Assembly: GCF_021474425.1 (NCBI RefSeq)
Contig: NZ_JAKEIP010000106.1
Coordinates: forward strand, 1 to 40,725
Direction: 5' to 3'
Source: Streptomyces muensis
GTDB taxonomy: Bacteria; Actinomycetota; Actinomycetes; Streptomycetales; Streptomycetaceae
Length of the DNA stretch: 40,725 nt
Part shown: positions 15,472 through 22,059 of the stretch, piece after piece
How positions within the stretch are numbered: position 1 is the first letter of the stretch
Layout of the letters: each line of letters opens with the position of its first letter
Notes under the pieces: model-generated
What the model was told of the DNA's origin: nothing
Databases searched by the model: none
What the model saw: the letters and a program-made list of their open reading frames with translations, nothing else
Translations under genes and position numbers: made by a program

Positions 15472-17828
15472 TGGGCCCCCATGACGCGCCGGTGCAGTCC
15501 GCCGTCGTACTCGGACGACTCGGCGCTGCGGTCGTCCAGGTCGATGCGCACCGTGTGGATCGTCCCGGTGAACTCGTTGTCGAGCACCGGGTAGTCGTCG
15601 GTCACCGGTGTGCCCAGGTCCACTCCGACGTCGAGTGTCTCGTCGAAGGAGAAGTAGTACGGGATCGTCCGCTCGACCCGTCCGGTCGCGTGCTTCTCAC
15701 CGTCCACCAGGAGCACGGCCGTCCCGCCCTTGCCGAGTCCTGCGCCGTCGTAGTCGAACTCGAGCCGGATCTCGTACCGCCCGGGTGCCAGGGGTTCGCC
15801 GCCGCGCACGGTGTACAGGTCCATCCCGAAGTAGTTGTAGGCGTAGGCCGGCCTGCCCTCGGTGAAGTACAGGGACCAGCCGCCGAATCGGCCGCCCTGC
15901 GCGATGATCACGCCCTCGGCCGCCGCCCGGGGCAGCTCGATGTCGGCCGTGATGCTGTGCGAGCGGTTCTTGACGTTGAGTGTGGTCTCCTCGGTGAACC
16001 GCCGCATGCCCGCGCGGTAGGTGACGGAGGTGCGGTCTCCGAGCAGATCGATACGGCCTGCCATGGCCGGGTTCTCCCGCTCGGTGACGCGGTCGTCCAG
16101 GGGGAAGACCTGGTACTTCGCCGCTTCGATCAGGAACAGGTCCTGCAACCGGCGCAGTTTCGCCGGGTGTTCGGCGGCGAGGTCGTGCGCCTGGCTCCAG
16201 TCCGTGTTCAGGTCGTAGAGCTCCCAGACGTCGTCGGCAAACCTGCGATCCCCCTCCGGCACCATCTCCCAGGGGATGCCGTGCCGGGTGACCGCCATCC
16301 AGCCGTCGTGGTAGATGCCACGGTTGCCGCACATCTCGAAATACTGGGTACGGCGGTGCTCGGGGGCCCGGGGATCAGCGAGCGTGGGCCGCATGCTCGT
16401 GCCTTCGATCGGCTGCTGCGGCACACCGTCCACGCTGAACGGCGCCGGGACTCCCGCGCAGTCCAGGATGGTCGGCAGGACGTCGATCACGTGCGAGAAC
16501 TGGTGCCGGAGTCCGCCGCGCTCGGCGACCCCGCGCGGCCAGTGCAGGATCATGCCGTCCCGGGTGCCGCCGAAGTGCGAGGCGACCTGCTTGGTCCACT
16601 GGTAGGGGGTGTTCAGCGCCAGGGCCCAGCCCGCCGGGGCGATGGGGTAGCTGAGCGGACCGCCGATCTCGTCGATGTGGTCGATCATCTCGTCGGGGTC
16701 GTCCACGATGCCGTGCCCGAGCCGGTGCTCGACGATCGTCCCTTCGATGCCGCCCTCGCCCGAGGCGCCGTTGTCGCCCAGGATGTAGAGGAAGAGCGTG
16801 TTGTCGAGTTCGCCGAGTTCCTCCAGCGCGGCGACGAGCCTGCCGACCTGGACGTCTGCGTGTTCGGTGAAGGCGGCGAACGTCTCCATGAACCGGGCCG
16901 ACAACCGGCGCTGGTTGTCGGTGAGTTCGTCCCAGTGGGGCACGCCCTCGGCCCAGGTCGCGAGTTCGGTCTCCGGGGGTACGACGCCGAGTTCCTTCTG
17001 CCGCTCAAGGGTCACCTCGCGCTGCCGGTCCCAGCCGTGGTCGAAGCGTCCGCGGTACTTCTCCTGCCATTCCCGGCCGACGTGCAGCGGCGCGTGCGCG
17101 GCACCGAGCGCGAGGTAGGTGAAGAAGGGCCGGTCCGGGGTCAGTGTGCGCTGGGTGCGCACCCAGTCGACGGCGTGGTCGACGAGGTCCTCGGAGAGGT
17201 GGTAGCCGTCCTCGGGCCGGCGGTCCGGCTCGACGGGCGTGGTGCCTTGGTACAGCAGGGGGTACCAGTGGTTCATCTCGGCGCCCATGAAGCCGTAGAA
17301 GGTGTCGAACCCCTCCCCCGTCGGCCAGCGGTCGAACGGCCCGACCGCGCTGATCTCCCGTGGCGGGGTCTGGTGCCACTTGCCGAAGGCGGCCGTGCTG
17401 TAGCCGTTGCATTGCAGGATCTGCGCCATGGTCGCCGCGCTGCGCGGCCGGAACCCGTTGTACCCGGGGGCCGCGGTGGTCATCTCGGTGGTGCCGCCCA
17501 TGCCGACCGAGTGGTGGTTGCGCCCGGTCAGCAGGGCCTGCCGGGTCGGCGAGCACAGGGCTGTCACGTGAAAGCGGGTGTAGCGCAGGCCGTGGTCCGC
17601 GAGCCGCTCGGCGGCCGGCATCTCGCACGGTCCGCCGAAGGCGCTGGACGTACCGAATCCGAGGTCGTCGACCAGCACGATCACCACGTTGGGTGCGCCC
17701 TCGGGAGGCGGGACCGGGCCGACGGGGGTGAAGGCGGTCTCCTGGTCGTGGACGTCCATCGCGGTCGTCAGGGGCCGGCGGGTGTCGGGCCGCGGAAGTA
17801 TGTGCCGTCCGCCCTCGAACTCAGTCAT
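15468..17828 (-). CDS. Type I (formylglycine) arylsulfatase-like sulfatase
   Basis: Sulfatase (786 aa) that hydrolyses an organic sulfate ester to alcohol and sulfate. The catalytic site is CSPTR in TALCSPTRQALLTGR (Cys92), the CxPxR signature that the maturase oxidises to formylglycine. The metal-binding aspartates are in VIVLVDDLGFGT (Asp54/55), and GKWHQ and ILGDNGASGEGG are further family blocks. No signal peptide is visible, so the enzyme is predicted to be cytoplasmic. The ATG at 17828 has GGAGAAG upstream; the longer frame to 17900 is unsupported. The length resembles large actinobacterial arylsulfatases more than choline sulfatase (about 500 aa). Substrate unknown; the OpuAC-type binding protein two genes downstream hints at an amphipathic or quaternary-amine sulfate. 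Possibly regulated by the LysR-type gene upstream. Confidence 0.93.
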   Translation of the reverse strand: MTEFEGGRHILPRPDTRRPLTTAMDVHDQETAFTPVGPVPPPEGAPNVVIVLVDDLGFGTSSAFGGPCEMPAAERLADHGLRYTRFHVTALCSPTRQALLTGRNHHSVGMGGTTEMTTAAPGYNGFRPRSAATMAQILQCNGYSTAAFGKWHQTPPREISAVGPFDRWPTGEGFDTFYGFMGAEMNHWYPLLYQGTTPVEPDRRPEDGYHLSEDLVDHAVDWVRTQRTLTPDRPFFTYLALGAAHAPLHVGREWQEKYRGRFDHGWDRQREVTLERQKELGVVPPETELATWAEGVPHWDELTDNQRRLSARFMETFAAFTEHADVQVGRLVAALEELGELDNTLFLYILGDNGASGEGGIEGTIVEHRLGHGIVDDPDEMIDHIDEIGGPLSYPIAPAGWALALNTPYQWTKQVASHFGGTRDGMILHWPRGVAERGGLRHQFSHVIDVLPTILDCAGVPAPFSVDGVPQQPIEGTSMRPTLADPRAPEHRRTQYFEMCGNRGIYHDGWMAVTRHGIPWEMVPEGDRRFADDVWELYDLNTDWSQAHDLAAEHPAKLRRLQDLFLIEAAKYQVFPLDDRVTERENPAMAGRIDLLGDRTSVTYRAGMRRFTEETTLNVKNRSHSITADIELPRAAAEGVIIAQGGRFGGWSLYFTEGRPAYAYNYFGMDLYTVRGGEPLAPGRYEIRLEFDYDGAGLGKGGTAVLLVDGEKHATGRVERTIPYYFSFDETLDVGVDLGTPVTDDYPVLDNEFTGTIHTVRIDLDDRSAESSEYDGGLHRRVMGAQ

Positions 17829-17963
17829 GCACTTCTCCGATTCGGTGCCCGGCAAGAAATTTGACACGCTCTTGTCGCGGCCGAATTTCCGCTGTAACAC
17901 AACGAGCTCTCCACCAACTCGCCCTCAGCAGAACCGAAATACCGCTGGCCTGCGACGCGATCA

Positions 17964-17992
17964 AAGTGTCAGTCGCCCACGAACCCCGTCAA
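17964..17992 (-). promoter_or_regulatory. Candidate promoter of the sulfatase operon
   Basis: On the minus strand TTGACG (17992-17987) is followed after 17 bp by ACACTT (17969-17964). The -35 matches the consensus well and the -10 is poor. It lies about 136 nt before the sulfatase ATG in the space behind the LysR-type gene. A LysR-activated promoter could look like this. Confidence 0.3.
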
Positions 17993-18063
17993 CAAGGTGC
18001 GTTGAATTCCCGCGAACCGGTTTTGAATGAAGGGCATAGAAATCATCTATACCCGCAGCGATA

Positions 18064-18945
18064 TCAGTCCTGGGCGGGTGCGGACGCCAGGTCCACGAAC
18101 GCCTGGGCGGCCGGTGACAGCGGCCCCGACCGCCACACCAGTCGGCCGTGGCGCAGCAGCCGCGGCCGGTGGGACAGCATCCGCGCGCCGCGCAGCGCCG
18201 CGTCCCGGGCCATGGAGGCGGGCAGCAGGGAGGCGCCCACACCGGAGAGGACCAGCGGCACTATCATCGCGCGGTGCGCGGTCTCCACCGCGATCCGCGG
18301 TACGACGCCCAGCGCGGTGCACAAGTCGTCCACCGCCGCCCGGGTCTCGGTGCCCGGCGGCGTCACGATCAGGTCCAGCGCGGCCAGTTCACGCGAGGTG
18401 ATGGTCTCGCCCGCCGGGTGCGGGTGATCGGCCGGCAGCACCACGTGCATCTCCTGCTCCGGCAGGTCGATCCCGCGGAGGTCCGCCGTGCTCACCGAGG
18501 CGTCCACCAGGCCGAGTTCGCACTGCCCGGCCGCGACCATCTGCGCCACCGCCGGGCCCTGCTCCGGATCGACCACGCGTACGGAGACTTTCGGATGCAG
18601 GCGATGAAACCGCCCCAGCAGCTCGGCCAGCGGATCGACCGAGAGGGTCGTCTGGGAGACGATGTCGAGACGGCCACCGCTGAGCCCGAGGACCTCCCGG
18701 ACCAGCGAACGGGCCGTGGACAGGTCACGCAGTACCTGCCGCGCCGGCTGGACCAGGGCCTCGCCCGCCGCCGTGAGGGCGACGCCGTGCGGGAGGCGGT
18801 GAAAGAGTTTTCCGCCGCATTCCCGCTCCAGGATACGAATCGCATGCGACAGCGACGGTTGCGCGACATGGAGCGCAATGGCAGCGGCCGTGAATCCGCC
18901 GTGCTCGACCACAGCGATGAAGTATTCCAGCTGGCGTCGTTCCAT
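18064..18945 (-). CDS. LysR-family transcriptional regulator
   Basis: Cytoplasmic LysR-type regulator (293 aa). The N-terminal winged helix is clear: RRQLEYFIAVVEHGGFTAAA and VAQPSLSHAIRILE, followed by the usual linker helix. The effector-binding domain starts LDIVSQTTLSVDPLAELL. The ATG at 18945 with GGAG six bases upstream is preferred over one five codons earlier. It lies directly upstream of the sulfatase operon on the same strand, not divergent as many LysR genes are, so control of the sulfatase genes is plausible but unproven. No T-N11-A box was convincing by eye. The dienelactone hydrolase gene upstream is an alternative target. Confidence 0.92.
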   Translation of the reverse strand: MERRQLEYFIAVVEHGGFTAAAIALHVAQPSLSHAIRILERECGGKLFHRLPHGVALTAAGEALVQPARQVLRDLSTARSLVREVLGLSGGRLDIVSQTTLSVDPLAELLGRFHRLHPKVSVRVVDPEQGPAVAQMVAAGQCELGLVDASVSTADLRGIDLPEQEMHVVLPADHPHPAGETITSRELAALDLIVTPPGTETRAAVDDLCTALGVVPRIAVETAHRAMIVPLVLSGVGASLLPASMARDAALRGARMLSHRPRLLRHGRLVWRSGPLSPAAQAFVDLASAPAQD

Positions 18946-19047
18946 CGGGTCTCCGCGCATCCCAGGGCCGTGGCACGCCCCGTTCGCGCAAGTGACGGGA
19001 ACAGTTACTGCTGGCCGAGCCGTCTCGGTGAGCCTTCGCGGGAAGTA

Positions 19048-19806
19048 TCACACGCTCACTCGTGCGGCTTCGCCTCCCGCATTCAGGGTGCGGCCGAGAA
19101 GGGGCAGCAGGCGGTCCCAGTGAAGCTGCGCCGCGGCGGGGTTGAAGGCATCGGTGTCGGACATGGTGAAACCGTGGGCGGTGTCGGGGTAGATCTCCGA
19201 GGTGTAGCCGACGCCCGCCGCGTCCAGGGCCTGGTTGAGCTCGCCGAGGGCCTCGGGCGTCAAGTCGCTCTCGGCGTGGCCGAAGTGGACCTCGGCGGTG
19301 AGCCTGGAGAGGCTGTCGGGTCCGTCGACGCCCACCGGCCCGTGGAACGCGGCGAGGGCGGCTACCTTCCCGGGGTGGGCCGCGGCGGTGCGCGTCGCCA
19401 GGAGGCCGCCGATGCAGTAGCCGGTCACCGCGACCGGTCCGGCGCTGACCTCGGGCTGAGCGGTGAGGAACTTGAGATAGGCGTCGGCGTCGCTCAGGAC
19501 ACGTTCTGTGGTGTGCGCCTCGATCAAGGGCATCAGCTGGGCGAAGACGGCGGGCCGGTCCTCTTCTCCGATGTGTTCGGGAAGTTCGATGACCGGTGCC
19601 GGGCCGTGCCGGTAGAAGAGGTTGGGGACGATCACGTAGTACCCGTGCCCGGCCAGTTCGCGGGCCATGTCCCGCAGCACGGGCCGGATCCCGAAGCCGT
19701 CCGCGTACATCAGCACCCCTGGGTGCCGCCCGCCACCGTCGGGGAAGGCGGCGAGCGCGTCGGCCTGTCCGTCCGCGGTGGGGATCTGCAGCATCTTGGT
19801 GGGCAT
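19048..19806 (-). CDS. Dienelactone hydrolase family protein
   Basis: Cytoplasmic alpha/beta hydrolase (252 aa) of the dienelactone hydrolase family, known for opening lactone intermediates of chlorocatechol degradation but often of unknown substrate. The nucleophile motif is GYCIGG at 129-134, with Cys131 as the characteristic Cys nucleophile. The catalytic His lies in DTAHGFTMSD, and an Asp/Glu is expected in HAESDLTPE. The ATG at 19806 follows AGGAGAG, which fixes the start over an upstream extension to 19872. The LysR gene follows after about 100 nt on the same strand. No aromatic-degradation genes are nearby, so its pathway is unassigned. Confidence 0.9.
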   Translation of the reverse strand: MPTKMLQIPTADGQADALAAFPDGGGRHPGVLMYADGFGIRPVLRDMARELAGHGYYVIVPNLFYRHGPAPVIELPEHIGEEDRPAVFAQLMPLIEAHTTERVLSDADAYLKFLTAQPEVSAGPVAVTGYCIGGLLATRTAAAHPGKVAALAAFHGPVGVDGPDSLSRLTAEVHFGHAESDLTPEALGELNQALDAAGVGYTSEIYPDTAHGFTMSDTDAFNPAAAQLHWDRLLPLLGRTLNAGGEAARVSV

Positions 19807-19897
19807 GAACTCTCCTGTCGTGGTTGATGTGTCGAGCCTGTGATCAACACGACGGAGGCGGAGCCCGCGCACCGGCCCAAGACCCTCGATCCCACAG

Positions 19898-19915
19898 CGG
19901 GCCGACAGCGGCCCG
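19898..19915. terminator. Possible weak hairpin downstream of the metal-efflux gene
   Basis: CGGGCC (19898-19903) pairs with GGCCCG (19910-19915) around a 6-nt loop. It lies about 120 nt beyond the efflux gene stop and just upstream of the dienelactone hydrolase. The stem is short and the call is weak. Confidence 0.25.
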
Positions 19916-20035
19916 TACGGCGCTCAGGAGAGCACCGGGTCACCAATCCGTGTGTGGCGCGATGCCGTCCCGGTAGTCATGGCTGCACAACGTAGTCCAC
20001 GACCCCCTCCAGGACAACGCGGTGCACGTCGGCGG

Positions 20036-20740
20036 TCAGCAACAGCCGCACGTGTCCGCCTCGGTGCCGTCGGCCGGTACCGCTGCGACGGTGGGCGCGC
20101 AGCAGCCCTTGCCCTGCCAGGCGTCGCGGCCTTCTTTGACGGCGATGGCGGCGATGACGAGGGCGGCGACGGGGTCGGCCCAGGACCAGCCGAGGGTCGC
20201 GTTGAGGACCAGTCCGACGAGGAGGACGGCGGACAGGTACGTGCACAGCAGGGTCTGCTTGGAGTCGGCGACGGCGGAGGCCGAGCCGAGTTCGCGACCG
20301 GCTCGGCGCTGGGCGGCTGACAGGAACGGCATGATCGCCAGGGAGAGGGCGGCGATGACGATGCCGGGGACCGATCGCTCCGCTTCGCCGGTGCCGATGC
20401 CTGTGAGCGCGCGGACGGCGTCGACGGTGACGTACGCGGCGAGTGCGAAGAAGGAGACGGCGATGATCCGCAGGGTGCGCTGTTCGCGTGCTTCGCGGAC
20501 GGCGTGGTCGCGGGCCGAGAACTGCCAGGCGACCGCGGCGGCCGAGGAGACCTCGATGAGCGAGTCGAGGCCGAAGCCGATCAGCGCGGTGGACGAGGCG
20601 AGCGCGCCCGCGGTGAGGGCGACGACCGCCTCGATGACGTTGTAGGTGATGGTGGCCGCGACCAGCAGCCGTATGCGTCTGGCGAGTGCCTCGCGGCGAG
20701 CCGAGGGGAGGCCGAGGGACATGGACATCTCGGCGGTCAT
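20036..20740 (-). CDS. Cation-efflux (CDF-like) membrane transporter with Cys-rich tail
   Basis: Small polytopic membrane protein (234 aa) resembling cation diffusion facilitators. Predicted spans include LLVAATITYNVIEAVVALTAG, the LIGFGLDSLIEVSSA region with an acidic membrane residue, and a later span near AVADSKQTLLCTYLSAVLLV; these acidic positions match where CDF proteins bind metal. The C-terminus carries cysteine clusters (GKGCCAPT and TCGCC), unusual for a short CDF and suited to thiophilic metals. The ATG at 20740 is 2 nt after the regulator stop, so it is co-transcribed and likely co-translated with the CmtR-like sensor. Predicted role: export of Cd(II), Pb(II) or similar metal. It is shorter than classical CDFs (about 300 aa) and has no large cytoplasmic domain. 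Confidence 0.85.
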   Translation of the reverse strand: MTAEMSMSLGLPSARREALARRIRLLVAATITYNVIEAVVALTAGALASSTALIGFGLDSLIEVSSAAAVAWQFSARDHAVREAREQRTLRIIAVSFFALAAYVTVDAVRALTGIGTGEAERSVPGIVIAALSLAIMPFLSAAQRRAGRELGSASAVADSKQTLLCTYLSAVLLVGLVLNATLGWSWADPVAALVIAAIAVKEGRDAWQGKGCCAPTVAAVPADGTEADTCGCC

Positions 20741-20742
20741 GG

Positions 20743-21078
20743 TCAGCAGCAGCCCTTCGTGTCGGCGTCCGGGCAGGTGCGGTCGGTCTCGACGGCGACC
20801 ACGGCGGTGCGCAGGTCGTCCAGCGCGGCGCCGAGGCGTTCGTCGGCGAGCTCGTAGAGGGTGCGGCGGCCGTCGGGGACGGTGACGACCAGGCCGCAGT
20901 CGCGCAGGCAGGCCAGGTGGTTCGACAGCCGCGTGCGGGAGACGCCCAGCGCGTCGGCGAGGTCGGCCGGGTAGGCGGGGGCCTGGCGCAGGGCGAGCAG
21001 GATGCGGCAGCGGATCGGATCGGCGAGAGCGCGGCCGAACCGGGCCAGCACCTCGATGTCGGAGGCAACAGTCAGCAC
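20743..21078 (-). CDS. cmtR: ArsR/SmtB-family metal sensor, CmtR-like (Cd/Pb)
   Basis: Winged-helix metalloregulator (111 aa). Counting from the GTG at 21078 places cysteines at 57, 61 and 102 (SNHLACLRDCG and ETDRTC), the same positions as the Cd(II)/Pb(II) ligands known for Mycobacterium tuberculosis CmtR; the N-terminus LARFGRALADPIRCRIL also resembles it. This agreement supports 21078 as the start instead of an ATG at 21093, which lies inside the operator palindrome. No good ribosome binding site precedes 21078, so the mRNA may be leaderless. The C-terminus ends in an extra KGCC motif. It should repress itself and the downstream efflux gene until metal binds. Confidence 0.9.
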   Translation of the reverse strand: MLTVASDIEVLARFGRALADPIRCRILLALRQAPAYPADLADALGVSRTRLSNHLACLRDCGLVVTVPDGRRTLYELADERLGAALDDLRTAVVAVETDRTCPDADTKGCC

Positions 21079-21090
21079 ACCAAGACAGTA

Positions 21091-21118
21091 CATGATATCC
21101 TGAATTCAGGAAATCATG
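21091..21118. promoter_or_regulatory. 28-bp operator palindrome for the CmtR-like sensor
   Basis: A nearly perfect 28-bp inverted repeat runs from 21091 to 21118, with the core TCCTGAATTCAGGA (21098-21111) and outer arms CATGAT/ATCATG. Only one pair (21097/21112) fails to match. TATCAT on the minus strand inside it could be the -10 element. The position, 13 bp before the sensor start, fits an ArsR-family operator. Confidence 0.85.
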
Positions 21119-21190
21119 GATCATCGAGATGCGCGCCTCGCCTTCAGAGAGCCAGAGATCCAGAGAGCCACCGTCACTGCTCGGAAGGAG

Positions 21191-21913
21191 CTAGTCGACC
21201 ACGAGGCCTCCGGTGAGGTTGAGCTCCGAGGCTGTCATCGTTCGGGCCCAGTCGGATGCGGCGAAGACCGCGGCGTTGGCGACATCGTCGTAGTGCGGGC
21301 GCCCGGTCAGCAGCGCTCCTTCAGCGGCCCGGTTCTCCTCACCCGGCGCCGGAGAGCCGGGCGAGAGCAGCCAGACGACCCGCACGCCCTGCGGGCCGAG
21401 CTCTGCCGCGAGCTGCCGGCAGACACCGGCGAGGGCGGACCAGGCCATGTGGGAACCGCCCAGGTCGGGGATGGCCTCGCGGCCGCCGCCCATGACCAGA
21501 ATGACGCCGCTACCCGCCCTGACCATGTGCCGCGCAGCCGCCGTGGCTGTGGTCAGTGTGGTCGTCACCGCCTTCGTGACCGGGCGGAGCACATCCGCCA
21601 CGGCCATGTCGAGGAGCGGGGTCCCCTGTAGGTCGTCGTTGGACGTGGCGTTGAAGCAGATGTCGATTCCGCGGCTCTGCGCGGCCACCGTGTCGGCATG
21701 ACGGTCGACGGCGTCGCGGTCCGTCGCGTCCAGTTCGGCGACATGCGCCGTTCCACCGTCGTCCCGGATGCGCCGCGCGACGTCTTCGAGCGGCGGAACC
21801 GTCCTTCCTGTGAGATGGACGACGGCGCCCTCACGTGCGAAGCCGCGGGCGACGGCTGCCCCTACCGCTCCGGAACCGCCATGGACGATCGCCGTCCTGT
21901 CAGCCAGCAACAT
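21191..21913 (-). CDS. SDR-fold protein lacking the catalytic Tyr and Lys
   Basis: Rossmann-fold short-chain dehydrogenase/reductase family member (240 aa). The cofactor loop GGSGAVG (12-18) and the NADP-type Arg after the second strand (LTGRT) are present, and the C-terminus (ASDWARTMTASELNLTGGLVVD) is the family's standard end. The active site is not: where YxxxK should stand, the sequence SHMAWSALAGV has Met156 for Tyr and Ala160 for Lys, and the catalytic Ser region is GGG. The NAG motif reads NATSN. It may bind nucleotide without reducing anything, or use another mechanism. The ATG at 21913 is preceded by GAGGAGA. It lies between a metal-efflux operon and a glycosyltransferase with no clear partner. 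Confidence 0.85.
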   Translation of the reverse strand: MLLADRTAIVHGGSGAVGAAVARGFAREGAVVHLTGRTVPPLEDVARRIRDDGGTAHVAELDATDRDAVDRHADTVAAQSRGIDICFNATSNDDLQGTPLLDMAVADVLRPVTKAVTTTLTTATAAARHMVRAGSGVILVMGGGREAIPDLGGSHMAWSALAGVCRQLAAELGPQGVRVVWLLSPGSPAPGEENRAAEGALLTGRPHYDDVANAAVFAASDWARTMTASELNLTGGLVVD

Positions 21914-22000
21914 GACTTTCTCCTCGTAACAGAGGCCGCTGATTATGCAGACTCGAGCGAAGGACAAAACTCATCGCACGCCGGCCGGCACCCGCGCCTC

Positions 22001-22036
22001 CAGGGAAGGGCTGCTGCCCAGGGAGGGCTGCTGCTC
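22001..22036. repeat. Short tandem repeat between two minus-strand genes
   Basis: CAGGGAAGGGCTGCTGCC (22001-22018) is followed at once by a near-copy lacking one A (22019-22036). It lies just downstream of the glycosyltransferase stop. No function is evident. Confidence 0.5.
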
Positions 22037-22059
22037 GCGGAAGATCATCTTCACCAGGT

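Noticed and set aside
15393..17864. Long plus-strand open frame (823 codons) opposite the sulfatase
   Set aside because: It is the antisense of the well-supported sulfatase gene; high GC makes such frames common, and it has no recognisable motif.
21145..21170. Direct repeat CAGAGAGCCA at 21145 and 21161
   Set aside because: Two short copies in a low-complexity stretch upstream of the metal sensor; no regulatory reading could be supported.
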